From NCBI RefSeq assembly GCF_900496995.4, contig NC_044023.1:24126453-24190452 (forward strand): a stretch of DNA of 64,000 nucleotides, written 5' to 3'. Below, piece by piece: positions 49,701 to 61,200 of this stretch. The notes under the pieces were generated by a model. It saw nothing but the letters and a program-made list of their open reading frames with translations, ran no database searches and was not told the DNA's origin. Source of the DNA: Aquila chrysaetos chrysaetos (taxonomy: Eukaryota; Chordata; Aves; Accipitriformes; Accipitridae). A program made the translations under genes and the position numbers. Each line of letters begins with the position of its first letter. The stretch's first letter is position 1.

Positions 49701-50207
49701 TGGACACCGGGTCCGCGGCTGCTCTGGGGAGCTGGAGGTGCCTAAAGAAAATGGGGTGAAGCAGCGGGACGTTAACGACGGTCTCGGCTAGCTACGCCGT
49801 ATCTGTCTCGGAGCGAGGGTCCGGCTCTAGTTGCGTTTAAAACCTGATGGTTTTGTAGCGCTTAACTGCAGCCCGTGGCCTTGGCGCAGTTGCTCAGGAG
49901 CAGTGCTGTGCCTTTATTTACCCGTTCCCAAAGCCTGGCCTCCGCAGCTAACGGGCTTGGTGGGAGGCGTGGGGCCGGTTCTCCCTGCTCCTGCCGTGCT
50001 CCGGCTCGGCGAGATGGTGGAAATAAGCAATTTTCTGTCTTTCCATAGATCATCTTCTCGGAGGACTACCAGCAGGCAGAAGGGATGACCTGGCACAAGA
50101 AGCACTTCGCCTGCCTGGAGTGTGAGACGCTGCTGACCGGCAAACCCTTTACTCTGGACAACGCCAGCCTCCTGTGCACGACCTGCAGCAAAAGCAAACG
50201 CCTCTGA
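16364..50207 (+). CDS. LMCD1: LMCD1, LIM and cysteine-rich domains protein 1 (six coding exons)
   Basis: This is the whole coding span; the exons are listed separately. Joined, they encode 360 residues, against about 365 in mammals. An N-terminal cysteine-rich segment (Cys23, 26, 30, 42, 45, 47) is followed by a PET domain (about residues 94-202), a short Gly/Lys/Glu/Pro-rich linker (about 198-235), LIM1 (ligands C238, C241, H264, C267, C270, C273, C291, H294) and LIM2 (C303, C306, H324, H327, C330, C333, C351, C354). All sixteen LIM ligands are present, so both zinc modules should fold. In mammals the protein is a muscle- and heart-enriched cofactor, nuclear and cytoplasmic, that restrains GATA6 DNA binding and acts in calcineurin-linked hypertrophy; that role is family knowledge, not visible here. 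PET plus two LIM domains and the whole-length match separate it from TES and PRICKLE, which carry three LIM domains. Intron phases are 0, 2, 0, 0, 0 with no frameshift or premature stop. Confidence 0.96.
20054..20087. repeat. Perfect 16-bp tandem duplication
   Basis: TTTCATAAACTGTATG occurs at 20054-20069 and again at 20072-20087 (period 18 bp). Confidence 0.9.
21242..21301. repeat. Tandem duplication with a perfect inverted repeat
   Basis: A roughly 24-bp unit beginning ACTGAAAGTA is imperfectly duplicated (21242-21265 and 21266-21289). It runs into a perfect 8-bp inverted repeat AACTGCTC-CA-GAGCAGTT at 21284-21301. Confidence 0.85.
31582..31613. repeat. Perfect 15-bp tandem duplication
   Basis: GAACAAATTACCAGG occurs at 31582-31596 and 31599-31613 (period 17 bp). 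Confidence 0.9.
34185..34273 (+). CDS. LMCD1: LMCD1 coding exon 2 (residues 10-39, cysteine-rich)
   Basis: The acceptor is a pyrimidine tract ending TTTTCCAG; the exon then reads ATG TCG GTG. It carries Cys23, Cys26 and Cys30 of the N-terminal cysteine-rich region and ends in the conserved FEPHSWR, with the final Arg codon split AG|G. The donor is GTAACG. The 89-nt length leaves phase 2, matched by one base at the start of exon 3. The exon is too short for open-frame detection by length and was found by family similarity plus splice sites. Confidence 0.95.
36150..36652 (+). mobile_element. CR1 LINE fragment, upstream part (split by LTR)
   Basis: The sequence has the typical 3' portion of CR1 ORF2, in the same orientation as LMCD1. 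Recognisable stretches include the region around GACATGAGCCAGCAATGTGC and a frame reading [20 protein letters not shown] and ending NRLPREVV. It is 5'-truncated, as most CR1 copies are. An in-frame TGA at about 36371 breaks the frame, so the copy is dead. The right-hand remainder resumes at 37230 after the inserted LTR. Confidence 0.92.
36653..37229 (+). mobile_element. Solo LTR of an avian endogenous retrovirus (ERVL-like)
   Basis: The 577-bp element begins TGTGGTTTAACCCCAGCC, ends AAAACCACCACA (5'-TG...CA-3') and is flanked by a perfect 5-bp target-site duplication GTGGT (36648-36652 and 37230-37234). Removing the element and one GTGGT restores the CR1 reading. The 5' end resembles an LTR family widespread in bird genomes. 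The 5-bp duplication favours an ERVL-type integrase over the 6 bp usual for ERVK; the family call is inference. No internal viral genes are present, so it is a solo LTR left by recombination between two LTRs. Confidence 0.9.
37230..37386 (+). mobile_element. CR1 LINE fragment, downstream part with 3' end
   Basis: This continues the CR1 ORF2 frame ([18 protein letters not shown]...) to a TAG stop near 37297. It is followed by the short CR1 3' UTR (TGGACTAGATGACCCTTAAAGG) and the terminal ATTCTATG-like octamer repeat at about 37371-37386. The intact 3' end marks this as a normally primed CR1 insertion. Confidence 0.92.
37565..37820 (+). CDS. LMCD1: LMCD1 coding exon 3 (residues 39-124, Cys-rich end and start of PET)
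   Basis: The acceptor is CCCACAG and the donor GTAAGA. The 256-nt exon completes the split Arg and then reads [13 protein letters not shown], which finishes the cysteine-rich segment (Cys42, 45, 47). Next come a conserved stretch around [19 protein letters not shown] and the start of the PET domain, including the motif [12 protein letters not shown] at residues 113-124. It lies about 180 bp after the CR1 3' end in intron 2, so the repeat stops short of the acceptor region. Confidence 0.97.
37821..43312 (+). other. LMCD1: LMCD1 intron 3 (5.5 kb)
   Basis: Bounded by GTAAGA and CTCCCTCCCAG. No exon or RNA gene is recognisable. Local GC-rich patches occur near 39200-39480 and 40330-40620, where frames open on both strands without family similarity. 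A T-rich tract lies at 43015-43032. Confidence 0.88.
43313..43648 (+). CDS. LMCD1: LMCD1 coding exon 4 (residues 125-236, PET domain and linker)
   Basis: The acceptor is CTCCCTCCCAG and the donor a consensus GTAAGT. The 336-nt exon starts and ends in phase 0. It holds the core of the PET domain: [10 protein letters not shown], the basic YYRRRQLM, the [14 protein letters not shown] motif and the conserved [16 protein letters not shown] low-complexity linker rich in Gly, Lys, Glu and Pro (about residues 198-235) then leads to the LIM domains. Third positions are very GC-rich, which also creates long antisense open frames. Confidence 0.97.
43649..49420 (+). other. LMCD1: LMCD1 intron 4 (5.8 kb)
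   Basis: Bounded by GTAAGT and CTCCGTTGCAG. It starts in CpG-rich sequence that continues from exon 4 to about 44000. A G19 homopolymer lies at 45883-45901. No other gene is seen. Long minus-strand frames reach out of exons 4 and 5 into the flanking introns but have no splice or family support. Confidence 0.88.
45883..45901 (+). repeat. G19 homopolymer
   Basis: Nineteen consecutive G residues on the + strand, then AGGGACG. It can form a G-quadruplex, and its exact length is likely to be unreliable or polymorphic. Confidence 0.9.
49421..49636 (+). CDS. LMCD1: LMCD1 coding exon 5 (residues 237-308, LIM1 and start of LIM2)
   Basis: The acceptor is CTCCGTTGCAG and the donor GTAGGG. The 216-nt exon encodes a full LIM domain with spacing C-X2-C-X22-H-X2-C-X2-C-X2-C-X17-C-X2-H, then the first ligand pair of LIM2 (C303, C306). 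The signature [18 protein letters not shown] matches LMCD1 closely. The exon is strongly GC-rich at third positions. Confidence 0.97.
49637..50048 (+). other. LMCD1: LMCD1 intron 5 (412 bp)
   Basis: A short, moderately GC-rich intron from GTAGGG to TTTCCATAG. It splits LIM2 between its first ligand pair (C303, C306) and the rest. Nothing else is seen in it. Confidence 0.95.
50049..50207 (+). CDS. LMCD1: LMCD1 coding exon 6 (residues 309-360, rest of LIM2, stop)
   Basis: The acceptor is TTTCCATAG. The exon supplies the remaining LIM2 ligands (H324, H327, C330, C333, C351, C354) and ends in TCSKSKRL before TGA at 50205-50207. The short basic C-terminal tail right after the last zinc-ligand pair is as in mammalian LMCD1. 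Confidence 0.97.
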   Translation: MIFSEDYQQAEGMTWHKKHFACLECETLLTGKPFTLDNASLLCTTCSKSKRL

Positions 50208-52230
50208 GCGGGGAGCAGCCCGGGGGCGAAGCGGGCTCCCCGAGGTCCCACCAGAACTGGGGTCATTTCTCGAGTAAATGAGAAGGGGAAGGTTAAAAAA
50301 AAATTAGAGCCTAGCTATTCACTTGCAAGCAACTAAGTGCCCCCTTGCATCCCATATAGCTTGCAGGAGAATATTTCCTTGGGCAGGATGCAAAGAAAAC
50401 TCGTACGCCTGCGGGTGGGAGGTACACGGCATATCTGACTAGGAGCGACTGAAAAGGAGGTTCTGTGTTATGCTGTTTTTTTATAAAGTCTCTCTAAGCT
50501 TCTTACGACTAAGATCTTCCAATAGTCTTTTGGAAATAATGCATCTCAAAAGTAACTTTTGGCATGCTAAACCTATGGTCATGGTCAAAAACAAGGGTGG
50601 TTCATATTTTTTGAAATCCATACTGGAAGTTTACACTAACAGACTGCTGACAACTCTACTAAAGCAGTGGGTTTGAAGAGTTTGATTAACCCGGGTGATT
50701 ACTTTCTGAAAGCAAATGATAGAAAATTGCAGCAACATGTAGCTGTAGCTTTCTCCTCCTAAGAGTACAATAATGTAAGAATAACAAGTTGGCACACAGG
50801 GCAATTGGTTTAACCCTGTTGAGATGGGAAGGGTGCAGCTCTGCCACAGGGCAGCTGACTGGCCCAACACCTGTGAGCTTTAGCCCTGAAACTGGAATGC
50901 AAAAGCATTCCCGGGAGGTCCCACCGACCCGACTGGGCTCCCCGGCCTCTCGCCTGCCTCCCACTGCCTGTTACTGCAGGCGAGCGTGTGTCCACAGAGC
51001 AGCATTGTGTTCCTACTGCGATGCTGGAGGTCGTTAAGCATTTAAAGTATGGGCCTTTATTTTGGCTGGGTTTGACCAGGAATTTTATGGAAAACAGCTT
51101 TCCAGCCTAAGCTGTCTTGTGGGGGGGGGTGGGGGGAGACACGGTGCCTGAAATGCTGCAATGCCAGTTTTTCCCTGTAATATGTCAATGACCCCCTCCA
51201 AGTACGAGGGAACCGTACCTTCCCCTGGGAGCTGGCAGCACCCTCGCCCCGGGCTCTGCCCTGCTCCTTGTCCCGCAGCTCTCCCGTCCCTAGGGGAGGT
51301 CCCCGTTGCCTCTTAGATCTGATGGGGTGACACCATCCCAGGATCCGGCACCGAGTCTCTGCGGATAGTATTTGTTCCCTACATCAAGCGATGCTTCTCG
51401 TAGTCACTGAAAATATCAGATAGTCCAGGCTGGCAGATGTCTGTGTGCTCAGTCTTTTTTCTTATATCAAATGTCTACATTATTTGCCAGAGAACTGGAA
51501 TATTTTTTTGCTGAGGTGAGTGTGCAAGGAGCTCACAATTGCTAGGTTTTCCTTTTGCTACAGAAGACGCTGGTTTCTCTTTAAAGCATGCTCCGTGCTG
51601 TGGATGTTCGCTTGCCTATGATAAAATAACTTGCAAATGAGAGTTGGGGGAAATTGTACCTGCTGCAGGGTTAGAGCGTGTGAGCTGCGGGCCGGACTCT
51701 GCCCCTCTGCTGGGTGCATCAAGGGATGCCCCGCTCCACTGCTGGGGGGGAGCAGACCAAGTCCGTCACTGTCTTTGAGTAGGTGAGACCGACGTGGTGT
51801 AAAGACATATCTGTATGGGGGGTGCGAGTGCCTCTTGCGCTTTGCCCAGCCCCGTGCTGTTGCGTGGCTGATGTTCCTGGAAACGCTGGGGGATTTAAAG
51901 AGAGTAAATGAAATGCTGCTGCTGGAGCAGAGCAGGAAAATCCCGAGGTGGCAGCTGTAGCTGTGGGGGAGATGGATGTGTGTTGCAGGGTGTGGTGGTG
52001 CGCATGTTTCTGGGGTCATTTGTCCATCTCGTGTTAGTCAATGGATGCGTTGAGTGCCCGGGGGTGTTGCTTCTGTAAACTCGGTCGGATGCTGCAAGTC
52101 AAGAGAGGATGAGTAGACCTGAAGTTGTGCTAGGTATAATAAAGCTCCCTTGGATCAGCCTCAGATACAGGCACTTTGGTTATAAGTAAAGTGGGAATGA
52201 AAAATAAAGCGCAGCGCTTAGCTTTACTGC
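50208..52230 (+). other. LMCD1: Probable LMCD1 3' UTR (end uncertain)
   Basis: No coding potential follows the TGA. The first canonical AATAAA hexamers are at 52138-52143 and 52203-52208, about 1.9-2.0 kb downstream, so the 3' UTR would be about 2 kb if they are used. A non-canonical hexamer nearer the stop is possible (for example TATAAA near 50482); mammalian LMCD1 has a shorter 3' UTR. Confidence 0.45.
52138..52143 (+). terminator. LMCD1: Candidate poly(A) signal AATAAA (proximal)
   Basis: First AATAAA after the stop codon on the sense strand. It is followed 65 bp later by a second AATAAA at 52203-52208, a common tandem arrangement. The downstream region is not strikingly GU-rich. Confidence 0.4.
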
Positions 52231-55200
52231 CTCCTCTTCATTTTGTTACAAACGAAATGTCTTTACATCTCTGTGAATTTTTTTTTAAGACGCATTGTTG
52301 TTCTAAACCCTGCGATGTTAAGGTAGCCAAAAGTGCATGCGCTTAGTGTAAGCAGTGACAGGAATAGTGGAATCACCTATGAAATGCTATTTCAGCACAG
52401 GCATTAACATCTAAAACAGCATTCCCTGATGGAAGGTCAGTGTCCATCTGTGCACACAGCTGGTTACCTCTTAGAGTGATTTGCCTAGGAGGTAGGTGCA
52501 CAGCCATTACACAGATGCCCGAAAGAAAATTAAATGCAAAAAAAAAAAAAAAATCAACAAAACATCAAGTTTTAATAGTATTTCACTTTTAAACTAAACT
52601 ACTGCTATCACAAAAAACTCAATAACGTGTTGTACTCTTCTCCCTGGGTGTTTTTGGTTTGTTTTGCCTTGGCTGGCTGCACGATCCTCGCGGGGTTTGT
52701 GATACAATGAGCACAGGGGAAGGGTGAGCCAGACCCCAACTGCAGCGGGGTGTTCCTTCAACTGCAGGAACTGGGATGCTGGCTGTCGGCTGTCCCTGCT
52801 CCAGAGCTGCTGTGTGGTCCCCTCCCCAGGCTGCAGGCTGGGGGGCTTGGGGGAGCCCGTGAGCTGGGTGCCCTACTCTCAGCTCTGACACCATTGAGCC
52901 TCACAAACAGCACAGTGATGATTTTTCCTTTTTTTTCTTTTTTTTTTTTTTTTTTGAGTGTTTGACACCAAGTAAGCTAGCTTGAGGTGCATGGTGTGCA
53001 TCAAGGCCAGAAGAGATGACGGTGGGTGGCTGCGGCACGTCCCCAGGGTGGGGAATGCTTGTCCGGACCTCGAACGTCTGTCGCTAAACCTGTATGGCTG
53101 GGGACCCGCGTCCCGCGCCTCTACGGCAGAGAGGGCTGAGGTCGCTCCCAGCTCCCTACGGTTGGCATGTTCGCTCCGTCCGTGGGGCAGCACCTACGCA
53201 TAAGCCCTGTAGAGGTGGGATTTCCAGCGGGCCCCTCTTCTCCCAGGGCCCCCTCCCCTCTCGCCTGCCTGGGGGGGTGTGCGGGTAAAGGGGATCCCCC
53301 TTCCACCACAGCTGGGGTTAAAACACCAGCAGAGGCTCGCGGGGAGGCGGTGGGGAAGAGGTGGTGCTTGTTTTCTCTGCCGCAGAAGAATGTGCGTGGT
53401 GGGAGCTTGGGTAAATGTCAGAGCGGAGGCGCGGTGAGAGGACGGGGTTTTGGGGGGAGCGCTGGCACCCCAGGGCGGCAGCGGGGAGGGGGGTGTAATG
53501 CTGAGAGCGTCCAGCGCTGCACTGCTGCCCACCGCGGTGGTGGGTGTCCCTGCCCTCGTGAGGGGCCGTGAGGGCTGGGTCATCCCTCCCTGCGGTGGGA
53601 CGCTCTGGGAGAGAGAGGTCCAGTCCGCTTCACGTACAAGGACTGTCCCCGACGAGATTGCCTTTGCTGGGCTTATCTTGCCGGACTGTGACCGCAGCCC
53701 ACGCGCAGTAGCATCAACTTCTGACGCAGTCTACCTCCGTTAACGCAATCCTCCATCGCTAATGCCTTTACTTGGCTACTTGGAAAAAAGATACCACTGT
53801 AGCATGTTCTGGTCTTGATTTTGTGATCTTTAAATTGTAATTCTTCCCCTCTGAAGTCCCTCTTTCAGCATACACGTGCTTGCTTCAGGCTTTTTGGACT
53901 GCTGGCATCCACTTGAGCCTTTCAGGTATTTCTGCAGCTTGTAAAATACTGTCTGCCAAAAAATCTACTGCAATTAAACAGCTTAACAAAATCCTGTGCT
54001 TCTCAAGTGTCAGGAGCAAAAGCGTGAAATTAATGCATCTAACAGCTCAAAACATATGTGAGTCTTTAGTTTTGATACTAAAATTGAAATTCAGTGTAAG
54101 CATGAGAAGATATTCACCCTGAGTGAAGACATTGTGCTGTGTTTTGCTATGGTTTATCATCTAGAACGAAGGAGGCTGCTGCAGCTGCCTTCTGCAGGTC
54201 ACGAGCTCTGGTTTTCAAGAAAGTTAAATTTACGGGGGTATCCTGGCCTGTCTTATAGAGAGCTGTCAGCGAGCAATATACAGAGGGTCTGTACAGAAAA
54301 TTGATAAAAATTGAGATGTTTCATAGGGTTACTATGTGTGACAGGAATAGACTAAAGGCAAAGATTGTGTTGTGTGACTATTTGAAAAGCATCTTGTGCT
54401 ACTGCTGTGTCCTGTCCATCGTTTCAAATAAAAGCTCCTGTACAAAGACCGCTGGATGCTGCCTGGCTGTGTGCGTGACTTTAGCTGCTGTAGGTGGCTT
54501 TGGGACCCCCGGCGAGGGGGTCTGTGCACAGTGCAGCACTCCAGCCCCCAGTTAATGTGATCTCCTTTGCTACCCACAGCAATGGTCTCTGATGGAGGAC
54601 GGTGTCCGCAATCCCACTTGCTGATTCAGCTAATCTGCATCACGCTGTGGTCTTTAATGTCCCCGCACCTCAATAGCGGTGTTAAGCCACCTGTAACGCT
54701 GCTATTGCGAGATGATGAGATGGGCTCATCTCATTACACTGCTATTCTGAATGTGCAAGTCTCTTCTCATCAGATAGGGAGATGAAAGAAAAACTAACGA
54801 AGAAGCAGGCAGCAGAACAGGGAGTGGGATGTGATGGGATGCTCACACCCTGTCAGCGGGGAGCGGGCATCTCCCAGGACTTGTCACGGCCCGCCGTGTT
54901 CCTGGGGGGCAGCCGGAGGAGAGCCGTGTTTGTACGCAGCCCTGAGCGAGCAGCTCACCCGCGCGTGAACGCTCGGGTGTAAAGCCTCTCACCTGGCCGT
55001 GGTCGGGTGGCCAGGGTGATAAGGACCTTAAGAGACAGGTCTCTGTCTGTGGTCAGGATGCTGCACGGTCATTAAGCTTTCGGAGCGGCTTCGGTCAGAG
55101 GCGTGCTGTGCCCAGTCTCTGCAGCTGTTCCCCTGTGCCGGGCGCGCTGGCTGTGTGAGTTTGTTTGTTTTCTCCCCAAGCTTTGCACTGGGTTCCTTTA

Positions 55201-58200
55201 ACTGGAAAATCCAGGCGTTTGGATGCTTCAAGCTGCTCGTCCTGGCTGCACCAGGTTTGCTCTTTGCCAAGTGAGAACAGACAGGACGGGGTGAGGGATT
55301 TCGTAGCGGCCGCGGACAGCAACAGGTCTCACTGCGCCGACCGAGCACCGCGGTGTGCCGAGGACCTCAGCCACCCTTCCCGGGGAGGTGGCAAGGCCGG
55401 GGGTGACAGTGCCACGGGGCTGGTAACGTTTTCTGTGCTGCCGACACGTGAATTTCAGTGCTGCTGCTGCTGCGAAACCTCTCCGTGGACGTGGACGCAG
55501 ATGCTGCTCGTTTCAACCGCTGCGGCATGGCACAGGGGTCCCGCACGGACGGTGCGAAGCGCTGGTGTCTGCCGGGCTGTAAGAGCTGAACCGGTGAGCT
55601 GAACTTCTCCCCTGGTGGGTTTTTAATATTAATCTAGCTCTTTCACAAAAGCATAGGGATAAATTGTCTAACGGTCACTTTAGCATCACGTATTTCAGTA
55701 ACTGATACCAGTGTTTTAACTTGTGAATCTGCAAAGGACAAACCTTAATTTCCTCCTGTCGATGGCCAAAGATGGTGAGCACGCATGGAGTACGTGAACA
55801 CTCAGCTCCAATTTAAATGCAAATGTTCTGTATAATTGTTCTCCTAAATATGACTGACAATACGTGAAATTGTTCCTAAAACTTTAAATAAACTATTTCT
55901 GGATAGGAAAGTCTCCCAAGTCTTGCTTCGGTTCCCTTCCCGGTCTCGGGGCAGGGATGCTGCCCGAGGGAAGGGCAGGAGCGCGGGAGCTGCAGTGGGG
56001 CGAGGGCTCCTGCGAGGAGGAGGGAAGGAGGAAGGTCCGAGATGCTGCTGCTTTTCACAGGCCAGAGCACACCGCCATCCCCGCGTCCGAGACGCTGGCT
56101 CGCATTGGTAAAATGGGCTGCGGCAGAGGGGCTGGGACAGCAGAGCAGGGGCCACGGGCGTACGGCGAGATGCAGTGAACGGGAGGTCGCAGTGCTGGGC
56201 AGGAGCCCTGCCCGCGCAGGCGTGCGTTTAACGGCGAGGAGCTGGCTGCGGGAGGCTACGGGGCTCCTGGGGAAGCCATCCCGATTGACTCTGCAAAATC
56301 TGCAGATGCTTAAATATTTCCATTGGGATAACGTTAACTCGTTACCCAGTGCCGTTACTTATTTGAGGTTAATTATTTAACAGGCTTAGTGAGTGCAATT
56401 ACCCCCAGTATGTCCTCGAGATGGTCTAAAAGAGGAAGAAGGACTTTGAAAATAAACTCTTTAATGGAGGAGAAATGCATATTGAGTGTAGCGGCTCTGG
56501 CAAGGAAAGGTGGCCGTGCCTGAGCCCCGGCTCTGGGCTGGAGCCCACAGTCTGGCACACGCCAGCAGCCGAGGGGCAAGCCTCCGGACCCGGCCGGGGC
56601 GCGAGGGGCTGTGCCAGGCACGGGGGGGTCCTTCACCGGCTCCCCCCGCAAAAGCAGACCCAGCCGGGAGCACGGGGTGGGTGCGAGGGAGGGCAGAGAG
56701 AAAATAACCATCGACTGGGCAGAAACCGCATTTCAGCTGAAGTTTTGCAAGCTGAAGTTTTTCAAAGCTTAACTGATCTGAATCTACAAATATTTGCGGT
56801 GCTGTCTCATTTGTGGTCCCTTTTTTTTTTTTTTTTTAAGAAATATTTGAGGAAGAAAAAGGGACCGTCTGTTTGTGATTTGGGAGGATTTTGCCGGTGG
56901 GAAGGCAGAGGCTGTTTAAGGACAGCGGCTCTGTTCAGGTCACCTTCCTCCTCCCAGGTTTCCCACGATATCTCCCCTTGCCGCCGTGGTCATCCCCACC
57001 CCGGGGCCGCACGTCCCCTGGGACCAGAGGAGGAATTGGCCCCAGCTGCAGGGGAGTTCCTGTGCACTGCCCTGTACATAAGCTTGGGGAGCCTTCACTG
57101 CTAAAGAGGGGAGAAAAACAATTAAGAAATGAGCAGTGGCTGGAGCAATGCCTTTATAGACCTCAGCAAGGGAGGTGGGCTTGAAGGAAGGGAATCCTTT
57201 GCTGAAATGAATGCTGATTCTTTGTATGTATTTGCAATATCTAGTCTAAGACAAACAATAAAACTTGAAATAAAATTTCTCAGCTCAGATGGGTAGGAGG
57301 AAATTAGCTATCCCTGTGACAGGACAGTATCTTACTGTTAATGGGCTGCACCTTGAAGGCTAGGTGTCAGTCAACCCATCAGTGTCGAGGAGGGACTAGG
57401 AAGCTGGTTGGAGTCTCGCAGCAAGGCTTGCTCCCACCGCTGCCTGGTGGGAGCCAGAGGGAAGGTCGATCTGGAGGCATTTAGCAGGTTTCCCTCAGAG
57501 GTCTATGGAAAAGACTTGGGCACTGTGATTTATTTATGGGTGCTGAACCCGTGCAGAGGGAGCCCTGTCCTCAGGAGCAAAGCAGTGGTGGCAGGGCGAG
57601 AGCTGGGTGCTGTTGGGCACAGATGATGTGTGGACCTGGGGCCAACTCTGCACCCCCCACACTTCTGGGGCCGTGCAGAAAAGGTAGGAAAAATCCCTAA
57701 AAGCGGGGAAGAAATACGCTCTCCTGATCTTTTCCTACAGTGCACACACAGCTTTTTGGGTGTGAGAGCTGTTCGGCTCTGCAGGACTCGTCCCCTCGAC
57801 CTGGGAGAGGCTGTTCTGCTCTGGCCAGAGGTGGAGGTTTGGATCGATGACTTTTTGGAATCGATGGGATTCTTTTTATTTACCTTGGTGGTAACAAACA
57901 GCCATAGAAAAGTTGTTGGTCTTGAGTATAACTCAATCCAATACCTGGGTGAAGACAATAGCCTTAAACAGAAACTTTTAAGGAGTTTTATATAGTGGAG
58001 TCAATTCTTAAAAGAATGTGATTTCAGATACCTATACCTAATAAAACTTAAAATTCAGTGGCTTCAGGTGAGAAAAACATAAACCAAGGACAGACTGAGG
58101 TGGCTATATAAACACTACAATAAAACTTGCTTAAAAGCCCCAGAGAGAAAAATTTAGAGGTGAAAAAACAAGTACTCATGAAGTGCTGGTGTGTTTCAGT

Positions 58201-61200
58201 GGAAACACTCTTCCAGAGACTTGCAACAGCTGCTGCTTTAGGACTGAGCTAAATAAAGTTCATATGGCTATGTGTTATTCTATAAAAAGTGAGGTTAATT
58301 ATGCCTATATAAATCTAATTTGAGCTTTTATTTACTTTTTAACTCAACTTCTTCAGCCAAATCACCAAAAAAGTAAACCTTTCCACAATGAGGTTTTTAA
58401 TGCATCGTTGCCTTATTTCACGAGTTGATGCAGGCAAGCATCTCCAGCAGCCCTGTGACACGGTGCTCATCCAGCGGTGCTTCTCCCGTCCTGCCTTGCA
58501 CGTCTGCAGGAATACCTGATTTATGACTTTGCTCATCCATGCATGTGTTATATTGCTAATAAAAGAAAACTGGAGGGGACTAGATTTTGTCTACCTGGAA
58601 AGCAAAGTGCCTTCTGAACAAATTATGATGGATAGTGTTCAAATAACCACTCGTACTTGTCTAGGCAACTTCCAGGTGTCAGCTTAAACCATCTTGCAGA
58701 CAGGTAACCCCATTGAGAAATGAAGTCTTCTGCAAGACACCCAGCCCAGGCTGCTGACGTGAGGGTGAGCTGCGGCCGTGCCTCATCATCCCACTGGCTG
58801 CAGGAACAGTGCTGCAGTGGCTGAATACACTTTTTTGGAATTGGGGCGGGGGGGGGTTAAGTTGTGCAAAGTGCTGACATATTTCACTGCTCCACTCGCT
58901 TGGCAAAGATAATTCTTCCATTGCTTTTCTACAGCCTTTGCTAGAAATTTGTCCCACCGGATGGTGCCTGGGTACCCCACACCCGTCCCTCTCAGCTAGG
59001 CTCGAAGCAAGCAGCCCGTGTCGGTGAGAGCTGCAGGAAGGCAGCCATGGGGTGAAATGGGGCAAAACCTCTGCAGTGGGAGTCCAGGTCTGCAGGTCCC
59101 AAACGCTGCAGGCACGCTCGGTCCCCTGGAGTTCCAGCTGCCCACGCTTTAGCTCCATCTACCATGCAGAGCGGGAAAAGGGCTTTTCCATGAAGCAGTT
59201 TCTGTCCCAATGCAACTTTAGCAGGCAAGCTGCAACAGATCTGGGGTAAGAAAGCCCGCACAGCAGGGTTGGTTATTTTTTCCTGTGTGACTCATCTGCC
59301 TTCGCACCGGTGCATCGCCCAGCGCGCTGCCTGTGCTGCCCGCCTCCAGCGTGCCCCCTGCAGCAGGCTGCACCGAGCCGCAGCATCAGTCGGGATGCCC
59401 GTAATGCCGAGGGCTACAGCACCTCACCGCCCGGGGTGGGAAGGCGCCGCACGCAGCTGTGTTATTGTTGAGCCAGATGTTTCATTACGGGCTTAGCAAA
59501 TTCCTCCAGAGCCCCACAACGGCGCTGAAGCATGGAAACTGTCAAAGACAGACATTTTCTCTGCACATGAACTCAAAAAGCCAAACGAGACACAGGCCAA
59601 CTTAAAGACCAGCAAATAAAGGTCTCTTTTATAAAAGAAACCTATTAATAGTTTGCCAAGACCTTCCCTTGAGACCGCCTAAATAAATTTCCTTAGATTG
59701 ACAAGGCTTCAAAAGCAACCCTTTTAGCCAAACAGGACTCGAAAGCTGTTCAACTGGAAGGCACCAGCCTTCTGGTTTTGCAGCTCTGAACTTACTCAGA
59801 AAAGAAAGATCATTCTTCAAATCCAAGGAAAACTTGTTGCAGCAATTTTTCTTTTCTGGTGCTTTTACAGGGACTAAACGATCACACACTCTGGGAACCT
59901 CCAAATTAATAGCAAGTCACCTTTAATTAACTACCCTTGATAAATTGACTGTGCCTAATATTGAGGGGTTTTCATAAATTCCTTGAGGTTTGGGATGGAC
60001 CTTCCTGTGGCTGGAAGAGAGTGGAGTCGTGACGAGCAGCTTCAGTAGTGCCACTGCGCCGGGGGAGAGGACGGATGCTGCCCCGCTGGGGATGCAGGAG
60101 AACAGACGATGAAAAGAAGTGGTGATTCAAGGGGATCCCTCTGCAAACCCCACCAGCCAGCTTATAAACAGGGTAAGCCTTGTGTCTGTCCTAGAGCTGT
60201 GCTTTAATGAAGTCCCCTCGTGTTCCTGAGCTTCTCCATGACTAACGCGTAGTTATTCCCTAGTTGCTGCATTACAGAACTGGCAAGTCTGTTGTGCTCA
60301 TCCCTCTCCAGATCCAACACCACGGTCCCTGTGCCAACAAAAGATGCTTTAAACCATGTGATGAGAAGCTAAAGGAAAGACAAGAAGTGGCAGGTTAGGG
60401 TGGAAAACTCATCCTTGCTCCAATGAGCGTCGCATTCCTATCGACCAGGCTTGCAACGCCCGTGATGACGAACGGGGTTTGTTCGGCTGTGCCCGGGTGC
60501 GTGCCTGGCACAGGCAGGGCGGCTGCCCCGCGCCCCGCTCTCGTCCCGGGGGACATCGCCTGCCCTGCACCCCATGGCACAAAGCCTTCGCTCCCCCGAC
60601 GGAGACCCGGCCGTCGGGTCCGGGCTGGGCTCCTGCGTATTGGCGCACGAGAAGGGCCGTGCACGGCTGCGTGACCCCCGGCAGCGTGGGGAGGCTCTTC
60701 CTCCCCATCCCTCCCAGCCCAGCGATCGGCAGCATCCCAGCAGTCGGTGGTGCAGGGACTGCGTTTTTGGGTTGCGTTTGCCTCATGGAGCTGGACCGTG
60801 GTCAGGAACTTCCCAAGAGCCGGTTTGTCTCGTACATCGCGTAAGGTGTCTGCGTGGCCTTAAATGGGCATGACGCTGGAGTTACATCTTCCCTTTTTTT
60901 GGGGGGGGGGGGAAGCCAAACAGAGCCCTCACCACGCTTCCTGCTGCCCTCGCACACACGCACATGCCACAAACCGAAATGAAACGTTTTGTTCCTCAGC
61001 CTTTAATTCCCCAGCGCTTCCTCCAAACGCACAGGCCAGCAAACAGATGGCTGTTGTACAAGCTGGGCCGCAGGAGAGACAGAGCCGCGCTGTTCTCCGG
61101 TTGCTTTTTCCATGGGTGTTTCCACGCCCCGCGGTGCCAAACCGCACCTCCCGGGCGAGCGCCGACAGCGAGCATCAGCTGAGGGTGGAGGCAGCCCAGC

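Noticed and set aside
37565..50207. Identity as TES or PRICKLE (other PET-LIM proteins)
   Set aside because: Those proteins carry three LIM domains. Here there are two, and the cysteine-rich N-terminus and whole-length similarity are specific to LMCD1.
56475..57104. 209-codon plus-strand frame
   Set aside because: It crosses a poly-T tract that would encode a Phe run, has no similarity and no splice sites, and begins in GC-rich DNA.
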